This document shows positions 44,491 through 53,181 of a stretch of 64,000 bases of DNA, piece after piece (positions within the stretch are counted from its first letter, which is position 1; the number at the start of each line of letters is the position of its first letter). The notes below the pieces were generated by a model. The model saw only the letters and a list, made by a program, of their open reading frames with translations, was not told the origin of the DNA and made no database searches. Source of the stretch: Elusimicrobiota bacterium. GTDB lineage: Bacteria > Elusimicrobiota > Elusimicrobia > FEN-1173. The stretch is taken from the NCBI GenBank assembly GCA_016706425.1, contig JADJJR010000001.1:620001-684000 (forward strand). Reading direction: 5' to 3'. The translations under genes and the position numbers were made by a program.

Positions 44491-45376
44491 ATTGGGCGCC
44501 GTAAACCGCCGCGAAGGATTTCGCGAACTCCTCGATGGAGGTCGGCGTGGTCGTCTCCACCGAGCGGGGCTGTGTGGGCTTGAGGGCTCCCTCGTTGAAG
44601 GCTTTGTACATCTCGTTGAAGAGCGCGGCCACGTCGGGGGAGAGGCCCATGTTCACCATGGCGTTGAAGGCGTCCGGGTAGGGAAATTGCACGTAGGGCA
44701 GGTCGGGCTTGCCGATGGCGGCGCCAAGCGCGCGGGTGACCTCGGCCAGGGAGAGGTCCCGGGGACCGTGCAGTTCCAGCACCTCCCGCTCGCGGAAATC
44801 CCCCGCGGCCAAGGCCCGGGCGGCCCTTTGGGCGATGTCCCGGGTGGCGATCATGGGGATCTTGATGTTCGGGGCGATGGGGCTGCCGTTGATCCCCTGG
44901 GCCTTGATGAGCCCCAGGCCGAAGAAGGCGTTTTCCATGAAGTAGCCGGGGCGGAGGTGCAGGCGATCGACGCTTTCCAGGGCGTCCAATCGTTTTTCGT
45001 GGTCGTAAAGGCCCTTGATGGGTCCGGTGCCGTCGGGCAGGTGGGCGCCCAGGCTCGAGAGGTTGACCACTTTTTTGACCCCGGCGGCGCGCACGCCGTC
45101 GACATAGGCGCGGCTGACTTGGTTGTAATAGGCGCGAAAGTCCGGCGCGTTGTAGCGCGGGGGGATCAACAAAAAGACCGCGGACGCGCCCCGAAAGGCC
45201 TCCGCGATCGCCGCCCCGTCCGTGAGGTCCACGACGCGGGTTTCCGCGCCTTTTTGCGCCAGGGGCGCAAGCTTTTTGGCATCGCGGGCGAGCGCCCGCA
45301 CTTTCTGACCTTGCTTTAAAAGTTCCTCCACCAACGCGTGCCCGATTTGGCCTGTGGCCGCTGTGACGACGATCAT
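44489..45376 (-). CDS. NmrA-like NAD(P)-binding oxidoreductase
   Basis: A 295-residue atypical short-chain dehydrogenase. The nucleotide-binding loop is VTAATGQIG (TGxxG), followed by RALARDAKKL, which suggests NADP preference, and NLSSLGAHLPDG. It resembles NmrA/QOR2-like quinone or redox-sensing proteins (RPGYFMEN, SLAEVTRALGAAIG). ATG 45376 was chosen over upstream starts because GGAGG lies six bases before it. A -10-like TATAAT is at 45486-45481 on the minus strand. It stands alone. Confidence 0.85.
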   Translation of the reverse strand: MIVVTAATGQIGHALVEELLKQGQKVRALARDAKKLAPLAQKGAETRVVDLTDGAAIAEAFRGASAVFLLIPPRYNAPDFRAYYNQVSRAYVDGVRAAGVKKVVNLSSLGAHLPDGTGPIKGLYDHEKRLDALESVDRLHLRPGYFMENAFFGLGLIKAQGINGSPIAPNIKIPMIATRDIAQRAARALAAGDFREREVLELHGPRDLSLAEVTRALGAAIGKPDLPYVQFPYPDAFNAMVNMGLSPDVAALFNEMYKAFNEGALKPTQPRSVETTTPTSIEEFAKSFAAVYGAQ

Positions 45377-45480
45377 GGGAAACCTCCGAGACATTGGGAA
45401 TCCGGCGGGGAGGGCCGGTGGCGCGTCCCCGCGCGTACTTTCGCCCAAAAGCGAAAGGACCCCAAACCGCGCGGAGGCTT

Positions 45481-45486
45481 ATTATA
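45481..45486 (-). promoter_or_regulatory. -10 box for the NmrA-like gene
   Basis: A consensus TATAAT reads on the minus strand 105 bases before the ATG. No clear -35 box is visible. It lies between the cyclase gene end and the NmrA-like gene. Confidence 0.35.
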
Positions 45487-45514
45487 TGGAACGTCGGTGA
45501 GTTGGAAAAGTTCC

Positions 45515-47061
45515 CTAAACGGAGGCGTGCACTTCGACGCGGTTGCGGCCGAGGTCCTTGGCGCGGTAGAGGGCGCGGTCGGCGAAGGTCAACAGGTGCT
45601 CCAGATTTTCTCCCGCCACCGATCGGCTCGCGATGCCGAAGCTGGCGGTGACGGTCAGGGAGCGGCCCTCGGCCTCGATGGGGGTCGCGGCCACGGCGTG
45701 GCGCAGGCGCTCGACCACCTCGCGGGCCGCTTCGGGGAGGTGTCGGGCAGAAGAACGGCGAATTCCTCGCCGCCGTAGCGACCCACCACGTCGGTCAAAC
45801 GCAGGCCGTTTTTGAGACGTCGGGCGACCTCTTTCAACACGATGTCCCCGACCCCGTGGCCGTGGGTGTCGTTCACTTTCTTGAAATGGTCGATGTCGGC
45901 CATGACCACGGCCACGCCCCCGGGGCCGGGCCCGCGGCGGCGGGCGTTTTCCCGTTCCGCCAGAAAGAAGAACTGCCGCCGGTTGAAAAGGCCCGTCAAT
46001 TCGTCCGTGATGGCCAAAGCCTGGACTTCTTCCAAGAGTCCCACCGATTCAAGGGCCGCTCGCGCTTGTGAAGCACAGGTTGCCGCCAAGTCCCGTTGGG
46101 CGACGCTGAAACGGCGCAACCCCCGCTTGGCCAACCACAAAACGCCCTGCACCCCTTTTTTTGACATCAGCGGCACAGCCAATACGGCGTGGGACCGCAG
46201 GCTCTCGGGGTCGGCGGGTTTCCTTCGCGAGGGATCCCAGGCGAAGGGCCGCCCCACGGCCAGGGCGGCCGCGACCGAAGACAGACCCACCGCCTCGTGG
46301 ATGCCGTTTCTTCGGGACAGGGCGCCTTGCCCGTCCACCCACATCCCGCCGGTGGTCGGCCCCATCCACTGGATGGACCATTGGGCGCTTTCTGTCATGA
46401 GCGCCGTGAAACGGCCGAAGGTCATCCCAACGCCCTGGGGGGTCCTTTGTCCAAACATGGCGGCGCTGTACACGCGCATGTGCTGCAAGCGGGTGAATGA
46501 TCGGATCCGGTTGGCTAGGAGGAGGAGCGCGACCGTGGCGGTGGCGATGAGGATGAAGATGTCGTCCACCAACAACTCGAAAGGCGTCTTTTGTCCGATC
46601 ACCAGCCACCACGCGAGAATCAAGGCCGCGCCGGTCCCCGCGAACCAACGAAAGGACAACATCACCGTGGCGGTGCCGATGATCGTCAATCCGAGCCAAA
46701 TCGTGAACAGCTGCGCGCTGGCCAATTCCGTTTCAGTGCCCAAGAGGAAGGCGGAGACAAGGATGTCCGTTCCCGTCAATAAGGCGAGTGTGGCACTGAG
46801 CGATTCGGGTGGGAGTCGCCCGAGTCGTTCGGGGCGGGCGAAAAATCCAAATAAGGCGAAAAAAACAATCAGCGCGGGGTCAATAAAGAGCATTTCCCGA
46901 AGCAAGGGACCTAAGTAATAAGGGATGTTTAAAATAAATTGGACCGTGAACAAAGCCGACAAACACAGTGCTCCGCGACGGGCGTCCGCCACCACCGTGG
47001 CCCGGCGGGACTTCCGGTAAATCGACAATCGGTCAATGGGGGCGTCACCGCGGGGGATCAT
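45515..47061 (-). CDS. Diguanylate cyclase A of a tandem triplet (frame broken)
   Basis: About 515 residues when the frame is restored. N-terminal membrane helices (about 30-170), a GAF-like domain (about 200-340) and a GGDEF domain with loop GGEEF and the RLTD inhibitory site. The frame breaks after LLPDTS at a G run of four bases (45734-45737). The intact paralogue B has five there, and adding one G restores SPEAAREVVERLRHAV. ATG 47061 overlaps the stop of B (ATGA). Either the gene encodes a truncated cyclase missing the last 75 residues or a base was lost in assembly. Confidence 0.85.
45531..46009 (-). repeat. GGDEF-coding repeat, copy A
   Basis: These 479 bases are nearly identical to 47071-47550 and 48590-49069. 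The differences I can see are single-base changes and G-run lengths. The match stops abruptly at the codons for ITDELTGLF, where the three proteins diverge. Confidence 0.9.
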
Positions 47062-48581
47062 GGGGCATGAACTTCGACGCGGTTGCGGCCGAGGTCTTTG
47101 GCGCGGTAGAGGGCGCGGTCGGCGAAGGTCAACAGGTGCTCCAGATTTTCTCCCGCCACCGATCGGCTCGCGATGCCGAAGCTGGCGGTGACGGTCAGGG
47201 AGCGGCCCTCGGCCTCGATGGGGGTCGCGGCCACGGCGTGGCGCAGGCGCTCGACCACCTCGCGGGCCGCTTCGGGGGAGGTGTCGGGCAGAAGAACGGC
47301 GAATTCCTCGCCGCCGTAGCGACCCACCACGTCGGTCAAACGCAGGCCGTTTTTGAGACGTCGGGCGACCTCTTTCAACACGATGTCCCCGACCCCGTGG
47401 CCGTGGGTGTCGTTCACTTTCTTGAAATGGTCGATGTCGGCCATGACCACGGCCACGCCCCCGGGGCCGGGCCCGCGGCGGCGGGCGTTTTCCCGTTCCG
47501 CCAGAAAGAAGAACTGCCGCCGGTTGAAAAGGCCCGTCAATTCGTCCGTGATGGCCAGGGACTTGACCTCGTCCAGCAGGGCCACGGCGTTCAACGCCGC
47601 CCGGGCCTGGGTGGCGCAAATTTCCGCCAAATCCCATTGCGCCACCGTGTGTTGCCGAAATCCGTGCCGCGCCAGCCAAAGGACGGCCCGCGCGCCTTGG
47701 GCGCCCATCAACGGGACGCCCAGCACCCCGCGGGCTTGACGGGGGCCCGTGTCGAACAAACGTCGGTGAACGGGGTCCCAAACAAAAGGCCTCGCCGTTT
47801 CGGTCGCGCCGGGGGGGAGGGCGCGCGCGGCGCCGTCCAGGCCGGGGAGCGCCGCCAGACCGCCGGGCCCTTCCGTCCAACATTTTCCCTCCAAGGGGGG
47901 AAACCACTCCACCGCCCATCGGGGACTGTCGGTCAACAAGGCGGTGAATCGGCCGAAAGCCATCGCCACGCCCAGCGGGGTCCGCTGCCCAAGCAAGGCG
48001 GCGCTGTAGGCGCGCATGCGTTGCAGGCGGGCAAACCCCCGCGCCCGGTTGGCGAGCAAGACCAGGGCGACGGCCCCGGCGGCGATGAGGATAAAAGCTT
48101 CGTCCGGAATGTTTTCGAGGGGGGCCCGGCGGCCGACCAACACCCCCCAAACGGCCCCCAACGCGAGGACCGTCCCCGCGAACCACCGCAGGGACAACAT
48201 CACCGTGGCGGTGCCGATGATGGTCAGGCCCAGGTACGCCGTGTACAGGACATCCGCTCCGACGAAAAAAGCCGCCGTGAGAATGTTGGCGCCGGTCAAT
48301 AAACCCAAGGCGGCGCCCAGCGCGTCCCCGGGGATCCGACCCAAACGACCCGGTTGCGCGAAAGCCCCCACGGCCGCGAAGAAAACGATCAAGGCGGCGT
48401 CAAAAATCAACATCGGGGTTCGCGCGGGCGGTTGAAAATCAAACGCGTTGAAAACGAAAAAACCGCCAAAAAGGAAGGTCAGACACCAAGCCATCCGCCG
48501 GCCGTCTTCGATCACCGCGGCGTGGCGGGATTTCTCATAGACGGCGAAGGCGTCGGGCAGGGGGTCAATCCGGGGATTCAT
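47058..48581 (-). CDS. Diguanylate cyclase B of a tandem triplet (intact)
   Basis: A 507-residue protein with about six membrane helices (35-175), a GAF-like domain (about 205-335) and an intact GGDEF domain. GGEEF is at 423-427 and the RLTD inhibitory site at 414-417. It is the reference copy for frame correction of A and C. The membrane and GAF parts differ clearly from A and C while the last 160 residues are almost the same, so the three probably sense different signals through one catalytic module. It overlaps C by 17 bases and A by four. Confidence 0.93.
   Translation of the reverse strand: MNPRIDPLPDAFAVYEKSRHAAVIEDGRRMAWCLTFLFGGFFVFNAFDFQPPARTPMLIFDAALIVFFAAVGAFAQPGRLGRIPGDALGAALGLLTGANILTAAFFVGADVLYTAYLGLTIIGTATVMLSLRWFAGTVLALGAVWGVLVGRRAPLENIPDEAFILIAAGAVALVLLANRARGFARLQRMRAYSAALLGQRTPLGVAMAFGRFTALLTDSPRWAVEWFPPLEGKCWTEGPGGLAALPGLDGAARALPPGATETARPFVWDPVHRRLFDTGPRQARGVLGVPLMGAQGARAVLWLARHGFRQHTVAQWDLAEICATQARAALNAVALLDEVKSLAITDELTGLFNRRQFFFLAERENARRRGPGPGGVAVVMADIDHFKKVNDTHGHGVGDIVLKEVARRLKNGLRLTDVVGRYGGEEFAVLLPDTSPEAAREVVERLRHAVAATPIEAEGRSLTVTASFGIASRSVAGENLEHLLTFADRALYRAKDLGRNRVEVHAP
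47071..47550 (-). repeat. GGDEF-coding repeat, copy B
   Basis: A 480-base copy with a run of five G at 47274-47278, the length that keeps the reading frame open. Confidence 0.9.
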
Positions 48582-50124
48582 GGGCGTGCACTTCGACGCG
48601 GTTGCGGCCGAGGTCCTTGGCGCGGTAGAGGGCGCGGTCGGCGAAGGTCAACAGGTGCTCCAGATTTTCTCCCGCCACCGATCGGCTCGCGATGCCGAAG
48701 CTGGCGGTGACGGTCAGGAGCGGCCCTCGGCCTCGATGGGGGTCGCGGCCACGGCGTGGCGCAGGCGCTCGACCACCTCGCGGGCCGCTTCGGGGGGAGG
48801 TGTCGGGCAGAAGAACGGCGAATTCCTCGCCGCCGTAGCGACCCACCACGTCGGTCAAACGCAGGCCGTTTTTGAGACGTCGGGCGACCTCTTTCAACAC
48901 GATGTCCCCGACCCCGTGGCCGTGGGTGTCGTTCACTTTCTTGAAATGGTCGATGTCGGCCATGACCACGGCCACGCCCCCGGGGCCGGGCCCGCGGCGG
49001 CGGGCGTTTTCCCGTTCCGCCAGAAAGAAGAACTGCCGCCGGTTGAAAAGGCCCGTCAATTCGTCCGTGGTCGCCATTTGTTGGACTTCCCCCAGCAGGG
49101 CGACCGCTTCAAAGGCCGCGCGCGCCTGGGCGACGCAGGTTTCCGCCATGTCGCGTTCCGTCACGCCGAAACCGCGGTGGCCCCTTTTGGCGAGCCACAA
49201 GACCCCCAACACCGACCCCTTGGACAGGAGGGGAAGGGCCAGCGCGCCCGGCGCCCCCGCCGTAAAGCGTCGCCAACCTCCGTCAGGAATTTCCGCGGGG
49301 GGGAAACCCCAAAAAAAGGGTCGTCCCGCGGCGAGCGCGGCGTCAAAGCCGGGCGCGCGTTCCGTGTGGGCCCGCCGCAGGGCGTCGTTGCGGGACAGCG
49401 CGCCTTTTCCGTCGACCCAGGCGAGCGGGGCCCCCTCCGCCACCCATTGAACGGACCACGCCGCCGCCCCGGTGAGCGGGCCGGCCGTGCGCCCGAGGGC
49501 GAGGGCGACATCGTTCGCCGATCGTTGGCGCAACAGCAACGCCGCGAAGGAGCGGATGCGCTGCAAACGGGTGAAAGATAGGATGCGGTTGAACAGCAAA
49601 ACATAGGCGATGCCGATCACGGTGGCGAACACGAAGGCGTCATCGAGCCAGCCGTCCCCCGAAGGAAACCAAAGGACAACCCCCAGCCAGGCGCCCCCGA
49701 GGACCAGCGTGGCGATCGTCATCCAGAAGGCGGAGAGGAGAACGGCGGCGATGCCGATCAACGTCAGGCCCAAGTAGGCCGTGAACAGCAGATCGGACTT
49801 TAAGAGCGTCGCGGCCGTGAGGATGTTGAGCCCGGCCAGCGTCCCGAGCAGGGCGCCCCAGGCGTTGGCGCGCGAGCGGATGATGCGTCCCGCCCCGGCG
49901 GCCGCCCCCACAAAACCGTAAAAAACGATCAGCGCTCCGTCGAAGGCGAGCATCCCCCCCCGGTGCGCGGGCGGAAAGGTCAGCGCGTCGAAGGTGAAAA
50001 GTCCGACGTAAAGCGCCGCCAGGCAAAAAGCCATCTTGCGCACGTCTTCCAGCACCGCCCCCTGGAGGGACCGGTGGTAGGCCACGGCGTGGTCGTCCCA
50101 CGACAGCAAGGATCGTTTCTTCAT
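48565..50124 (-). CDS. Diguanylate cyclase C of a tandem triplet (internally frameshifted)
   Basis: A 519-residue frame with N-terminal membrane helices (about 30-180), a GAF-like domain (about 205-345) and a GGDEF domain with GGEEF and RLTD. After LLPDTSP, about 27 residues read in the wrong frame. A six-G run at 48792-48797 adds a base, and GG instead of GGG at 48717-48718 removes one, after which LTVTASFGIASRS resumes. The altered stretch replaces a conserved helix, so activity is doubtful if the sequence is right. It lies 64 bases after yraN in the same direction. Confidence 0.85.
   Translation of the reverse strand: MKKRSLLSWDDHAVAYHRSLQGAVLEDVRKMAFCLAALYVGLFTFDALTFPPAHRGGMLAFDGALIVFYGFVGAAAGAGRIIRSRANAWGALLGTLAGLNILTAATLLKSDLLFTAYLGLTLIGIAAVLLSAFWMTIATLVLGGAWLGVVLWFPSGDGWLDDAFVFATVIGIAYVLLFNRILSFTRLQRIRSFAALLLRQRSANDVALALGRTAGPLTGAAAWSVQWVAEGAPLAWVDGKGALSRNDALRRAHTERAPGFDAALAAGRPFFWGFPPAEIPDGGWRRFTAGAPGALALPLLSKGSVLGVLWLAKRGHRGFGVTERDMAETCVAQARAAFEAVALLGEVQQMATTDELTGLFNRRQFFFLAERENARRRGPGPGGVAVVMADIDHFKKVNDTHGHGVGDIVLKEVARRLKNGLRLTDVVGRYGGEEFAVLLPDTSPRSGPRGGRAPAPRRGRDPHRGRGPLLTVTASFGIASRSVAGENLEHLLTFADRALYRAKDLGRNRVEVHAHESPD
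48590..49069 (-). repeat. GGDEF-coding repeat, copy C
   Basis: A 480-base copy with compensating +1 and -1 indels relative to copy B. Confidence 0.9.
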
Positions 50125-50188
50125 CGGTGGGGCGCGCGCGGCGCCCCTTTAAGAATGGGCCGGAAAAGAGCCGAACTCAATGGTTTTC

Positions 50189-50575
50189 TTAGAGGTAAAA
50201 ATCCGCGGGGGCGAAGGCGTTGGGGATGTGTTCGCAGGCGCCGTTTCGCACCGCGACGACGTCGAAACGGAGCGGCCGTCCGATCCGGTTGTTGTCCTTG
50301 AGGTACGCCAAGGCGGCCTGGGCGACGCGGCGCTGTTTGGCGGGGGTGACGGTTGCGGCGGCCGCGCCGAAACGGTCCGACGATCGTTCGCGCACTTCCA
50401 CGAAGACCAACGTGCCGCGGTCCTCCATCACCAAATCCACCTCGCCGGCGCGGGTGGCGGCGTTGGCCGCGCGAAAAACGAAACCGCGGGATTCGAGGAA
50501 GGAGCGGGCGAGCGTTTCGGCCCGTCGGCCCTGGGCCTGCCGGGGGGAGAGGAGACCTTTAAACGGGTTCAGCAA
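50189..50575 (-). CDS. YraN family (UPF0102) endonuclease-like protein
   Basis: A 128-residue protein with the restriction-like core of the YraN family. RRAETLARSFLESRGF is followed by RAGEVDLVMEDRGTLVFVEVR, in which GEVDLV and FVEV hold the acidic site residues. Members are linked to DNA repair or uptake, but the activity is unproven. It overlaps rnhB by 17 bases, the common genomic arrangement. Confidence 0.92.
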   Translation of the reverse strand: MLNPFKGLLSPRQAQGRRAETLARSFLESRGFVFRAANAATRAGEVDLVMEDRGTLVFVEVRERSSDRFGAAAATVTPAKQRRVAQAALAYLKDNNRIGRPLRFDVVAVRNGACEHIPNAFAPADFYL

Positions 50576-51208
50576 TCCGGTCGAACAGCCCGGGGGACAG
50601 GCACTCCCGCACGGGCGCGTAGCTTTTGCGATGGATGGGCGAGGGTCCGAACCGACGAAGGGCTTCGGCGTGTTCCGCCGTGCCGTAGCCTTTGTTGGCG
50701 GCGAAATCGTAATGGGGGTATTCCCGGTGGGCGCGGGCCATCCAGCGGTCGCGCGTGACCTTGGCGAGCACGCTCGCGGCGGCCACGCTGGCGCTTTTCC
50801 CGTCGCCGCCGATCACGGCCTCCTGGAGCCGCGCCGGCAGCTGAGGCACTTTTTTGTTGCCGTCGATTAAAATCAGGGAGGGCTCCACGCCGAGCGCGCG
50901 CACCGCCTGCGCCATGGCCAGAAACGTGGCCTGGAGGATGTTCCGTTCATCGATGATCTCGGGGGGACCAACTGCACCGCGTGGAACAAGGCGTCGCCGC
51001 GGATGCGGTCGAAGAGGGACTCGCGGGTTTTTTCGGAAAGTTTCTTGCTGTCGTTCAATTCCGGCCAACGGGTTTCGGGCCGCAAAATGACCGCCGCGGC
51101 CGCCACGGGTCCGGCCCAGGGGCCGCGGCCCGCCTCGTCGACGCCCGCCAAAACAAAAAAGCCTTTTTCGCGCCAGGCGTGATCGAAGGCGTAGAGGGCT
51201 TCCCGCAT
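50559..51208 (-). CDS. rnhB: Ribonuclease HII, frame broken
   Basis: About 216 residues across two frames. RNase HII removes ribonucleotides and RNA-DNA hybrids. The first frame has the catalytic VDEAGRGPWAGPV and LNDSKKLSEK. The second has IIDERNILQATFLAM, LILIDGN and SVAAASVLAKVTRDR. The break lies in a six-G run at 50961-50966 (plus strand). Seven G would give the expected HAVQLVPPEIIDERN. In a conserved ribosomal-protein operon a real knock-out is less likely than a missing base. Confidence 0.9.
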
Positions 51209-51233
51209 GGCAAAAGCCTATGAATTATCCCCC

Positions 51234-51274
51234 GGGAAAGCAAACGCCCGACGCCGGTTTTCGGCGTCGGGCGT
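51234..51274 (-). terminator. Terminator after rplS
   Basis: A perfect 13-bp stem ACGCCCGACGCCG (51244-51256) / CGGCGTCGGGCGT (51262-51274) with a 5-base loop. On the minus strand it is followed by TTTGCTTT. It separates rplS from rnhB, so downstream genes may be only partly read through. Confidence 0.7.
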
Positions 51275-51289
51275 CGGTTCGGGAAACGG

Positions 51290-51685
51290 TTATTTCGCGG
51301 CGACGGCTTCGGGCGCGGGGGCGGCCTTGGCGGTCGGCGTGTTGAGGCTTTCGTCTTCGATGCGGGCGGCCTTGCCGGAGAGGTCGCGCAGGTAATACAA
51401 CCGCGCGCGCCGCACCTTGCCGGAGCGCAACACCTTGATGCTCGATAGGCGCGGGGTGTGGAGGGGGAACGTCCTCTCGATGCCGATGCCGAAGGAGATT
51501 TTGCGCACCGTGAAGGTGGCGCCGATGCCGTGCCCGCGTTTGCGGATCACGACGCCTTCGAAGGCCTGCACGCGCTTCGATTCGCCCTCGATGATTTCCA
51601 CGTCGAGGCGCACCACATCGCCCACGCGGAAGTCGGTGACTTTTTTCAGGAAAGACGATTCAACTTTTTCGAGAATGGAGTTCAT
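51290..51685 (-). CDS. rplS: 50S ribosomal protein L19
   Basis: A 131-residue ribosomal protein at the 30S-50S interface. It has the L19 pattern FRVGDVVRLDVEIIEG, RVQAFEGVVIRKRGHG, ERTFPLHTPRLSSI and RRARLYYLRDLSGKAARI. An extra C-terminal tail of about 18 residues is Ala/Pro rich. ATG 51685 was chosen for the N-terminus MNSILEKVESSFL. It lies between trmD and rnhB. Confidence 0.97.
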   Translation of the reverse strand: MNSILEKVESSFLKKVTDFRVGDVVRLDVEIIEGESKRVQAFEGVVIRKRGHGIGATFTVRKISFGIGIERTFPLHTPRLSSIKVLRSGKVRRARLYYLRDLSGKAARIEDESLNTPTAKAAPAPEAVAAK

Positions 51686-51702
51686 AACACGCACCTTGTT
51701 TT

Positions 51703-52431
51703 TTATTTCATCAAATCCGGACGCTTGTTCTTCGTCGCGCGTTGCGACGCGTCGTGCCGCCAGCGCGCGATGGCCTTGTGGTCGCCGCCCAAAAGGACGT
51801 CGGGGGTTTTGCGTCCCCGCCAGACCGCCGGCCGCGTGAAGTGCGGGCAATCCAGCCGCCCCGCCCACCCGGCCGCGAAGGAGTCCTGCTCGAGGGACGC
51901 CGCTTCCTTCACCACCCCCGGCACCTGCCGGGCCACGGCGTCCACCACCACCAGGGCCGGAATCTCGCCGCCGGTCAAAACCACGTCGCCGACCGAAATC
52001 TCCCGGTCCACCCAATCCAAAATCCGTTCGTCCACGCCTTCGTAATGCCCGCAGAGGAGCACCAGGCGTTTCTTCGTCGCCAGTTCGTTGGCGAGGACCT
52101 GCGTCAATCGTTCGCCCTGGGGCGACAGGTAGATCACCAGGGGGCGCTGGGGGCTTTTCTTGGCGCCGAGGCCCCGCCGGGGCGATCCGGCCCCCACCGT
52201 TTTCAGGGCCCGAAAAATAGGTTCCGCCTTCATCACCATGCCGGGTCCGCCGCCGTAGGGGCGGTCGTCCGCGGTGCGGTGCTTGTCGTCGGCGTGGTCG
52301 CGGATGTCGGTGACCCGCCAGTCCACGAGGCCTTTGGCCCGGGCTTTTCCGATAAGGCTTTCGGCGAGGACCCCCTCGAACATCCGGGGGAACAGCGTTA
52401 AAAGATCAAAAAAAAGCGGCTTACTCTTCAC
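51703..52431 (-). CDS. trmD: tRNA (guanine37-N1)-methyltransferase
   Basis: A 242-residue SPOUT enzyme that methylates G37 and prevents frameshifting. Signatures are DLLTLFPRMFEGVL, DDRPYGGGPGMVMKAEP and the trefoil-knot strands LLCGHYEGVDERI and SVGDVVLTGGEIPALVV. It starts with GTG 52431 and overlaps khpA by 11 bases. Confidence 0.97.
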   Translation of the reverse strand: MKSKPLFFDLLTLFPRMFEGVLAESLIGKARAKGLVDWRVTDIRDHADDKHRTADDRPYGGGPGMVMKAEPIFRALKTVGAGSPRRGLGAKKSPQRPLVIYLSPQGERLTQVLANELATKKRLVLLCGHYEGVDERILDWVDREISVGDVVLTGGEIPALVVVDAVARQVPGVVKEAASLEQDSFAAGWAGRLDCPHFTRPAVWRGRKTPDVLLGGDHKAIARWRHDASQRATKNKRPDLMK

Positions 52432-52657
52432 GCAGGCGGATGTCGATGCGTTCCCCTTCGTTGGCGAAGACGACGCTGGTCAAGATCCGCAGGGAATCGA
52501 TGGTTTTGCCCCGGCGGCCGATCACTTTGCCGCGGTCGGCCGGGTCGACGTTCAGCTCGACGGTCCGTTCGGTGTCGATCCAACGGGCCTCGACGCGTTC
52601 CGGTTTGTCCACCAATTGCTTGACGATGGACATCACCAGTTCGACCGGCGAGGCCAT
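52421..52657 (-). CDS. khpA: KH-domain RNA-binding protein KhpA
   Basis: A 78-residue single KH domain. The GxxG loop is GRRG at 47-50 within GKVIGRRGKTIDSLR. KhpA works with KhpB on mRNAs and cell growth in Firmicutes. It is often encoded between rpsP and rimM/trmD, as here, but no rimM follows. Confidence 0.95.
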   Translation of the reverse strand: MASPVELVMSIVKQLVDKPERVEARWIDTERTVELNVDPADRGKVIGRRGKTIDSLRILTSVVFANEGERIDIRLREE

Positions 52658-52666
52658 GACGAAAAG

Positions 52667-52921
52667 TTAGTTGGCGGCCGGCTTCAACGCGCCCGCCGTT
52701 TTCAGGACGGTGCGCAGGGTGTCGGACGTCTGGGCGCCCTTGGACAACCAGAAGTTGAGGCGCTCGGTGTTGACGGTGACTTTGTTGGTCTTTTCCTTCG
52801 GGTGATAGTGACCCAAAATCTCGAGACCGGCGGCGTCGCGGGCCTTTCGGCTGTCGATGGCGACAATGCGGAAATGAGGCGTCTTCGGGCGCCCCACCCG
52901 CTGCATGCGTAAGCGAACCAT
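52667..52921 (-). CDS. rpsP: 30S ribosomal protein S16
   Basis: An 84-residue S16. MVRLRMQRVGRPKTPHFRIVAID and LEILGHYHPKEK are the family signatures. It is the first gene of the minus-strand operon, with its own promoter at 52981-52952 and ribosome site GAGAGGA. Confidence 0.97.
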   Translation of the reverse strand: MVRLRMQRVGRPKTPHFRIVAIDSRKARDAAGLEILGHYHPKEKTNKVTVNTERLNFWLSKGAQTSDTLRTVLKTAGALKPAAN

Positions 52922-52951
52922 GGGAATATTCCTCTCAGTTAAATTCGGGGT

Positions 52952-52981
52952 ATTCTACTTCAGGACGGAAGGGCCTGTCAA
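52952..52981 (-). promoter_or_regulatory. Promoter of the rpsP operon
   Basis: On the minus strand, a consensus TTGACA (52981-52976), an 18-base spacer and TAGAAT (52957-52952). It lies 30 bases before rpsP. Confidence 0.8.
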
Positions 52982-53009
52982 GCCAAATCCCTCAAAAAAT
53001 CGTAAATTT

Positions 53010-53171
53010 ACCCGGGCAATTCAGTTGCGCGCGAGGACCGAGATGAAAAAGACAAGCCTTTTTACAAAGCAAAAAAGTGAGGGCGTAGCTGGGACTACGC
53101 AGGAATTTTTTTGCGAAGAAAAAAGAGTTGGATTTTTCATCGAATCCCGCGGGCAACTGAATTGCCCGGGT
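53010..53171. repeat. 162-bp palindromic element with 19-bp terminal inverted repeats
   Basis: The ends are perfect inverted copies: ACCCGGGCAATTCAGTTGC (53010-53028) and its complement (53153-53171). Inside are nested pairs: GATGAAAAA with TTTTTCATC, GCAAAAAA with TTTTTTTGC, and CGTAG with CTACG at the centre. The whole could fold as one long hairpin. It resembles a small non-autonomous transposable element (MITE) or a cruciform or RNA element. No clear target-site duplication is visible. It fills the gap between the divergent rpsP and ppc genes. Confidence 0.7.
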
Positions 53172-53181
53172 TAACGCCTTC

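Noticed and set aside
45531..49069. Possible insertion sequence or CRISPR-like array because of three long direct repeats
   Set aside because: The repeats are the coding ends of three paralogous cyclases. No transposase, terminal repeats or spacer pattern are present.
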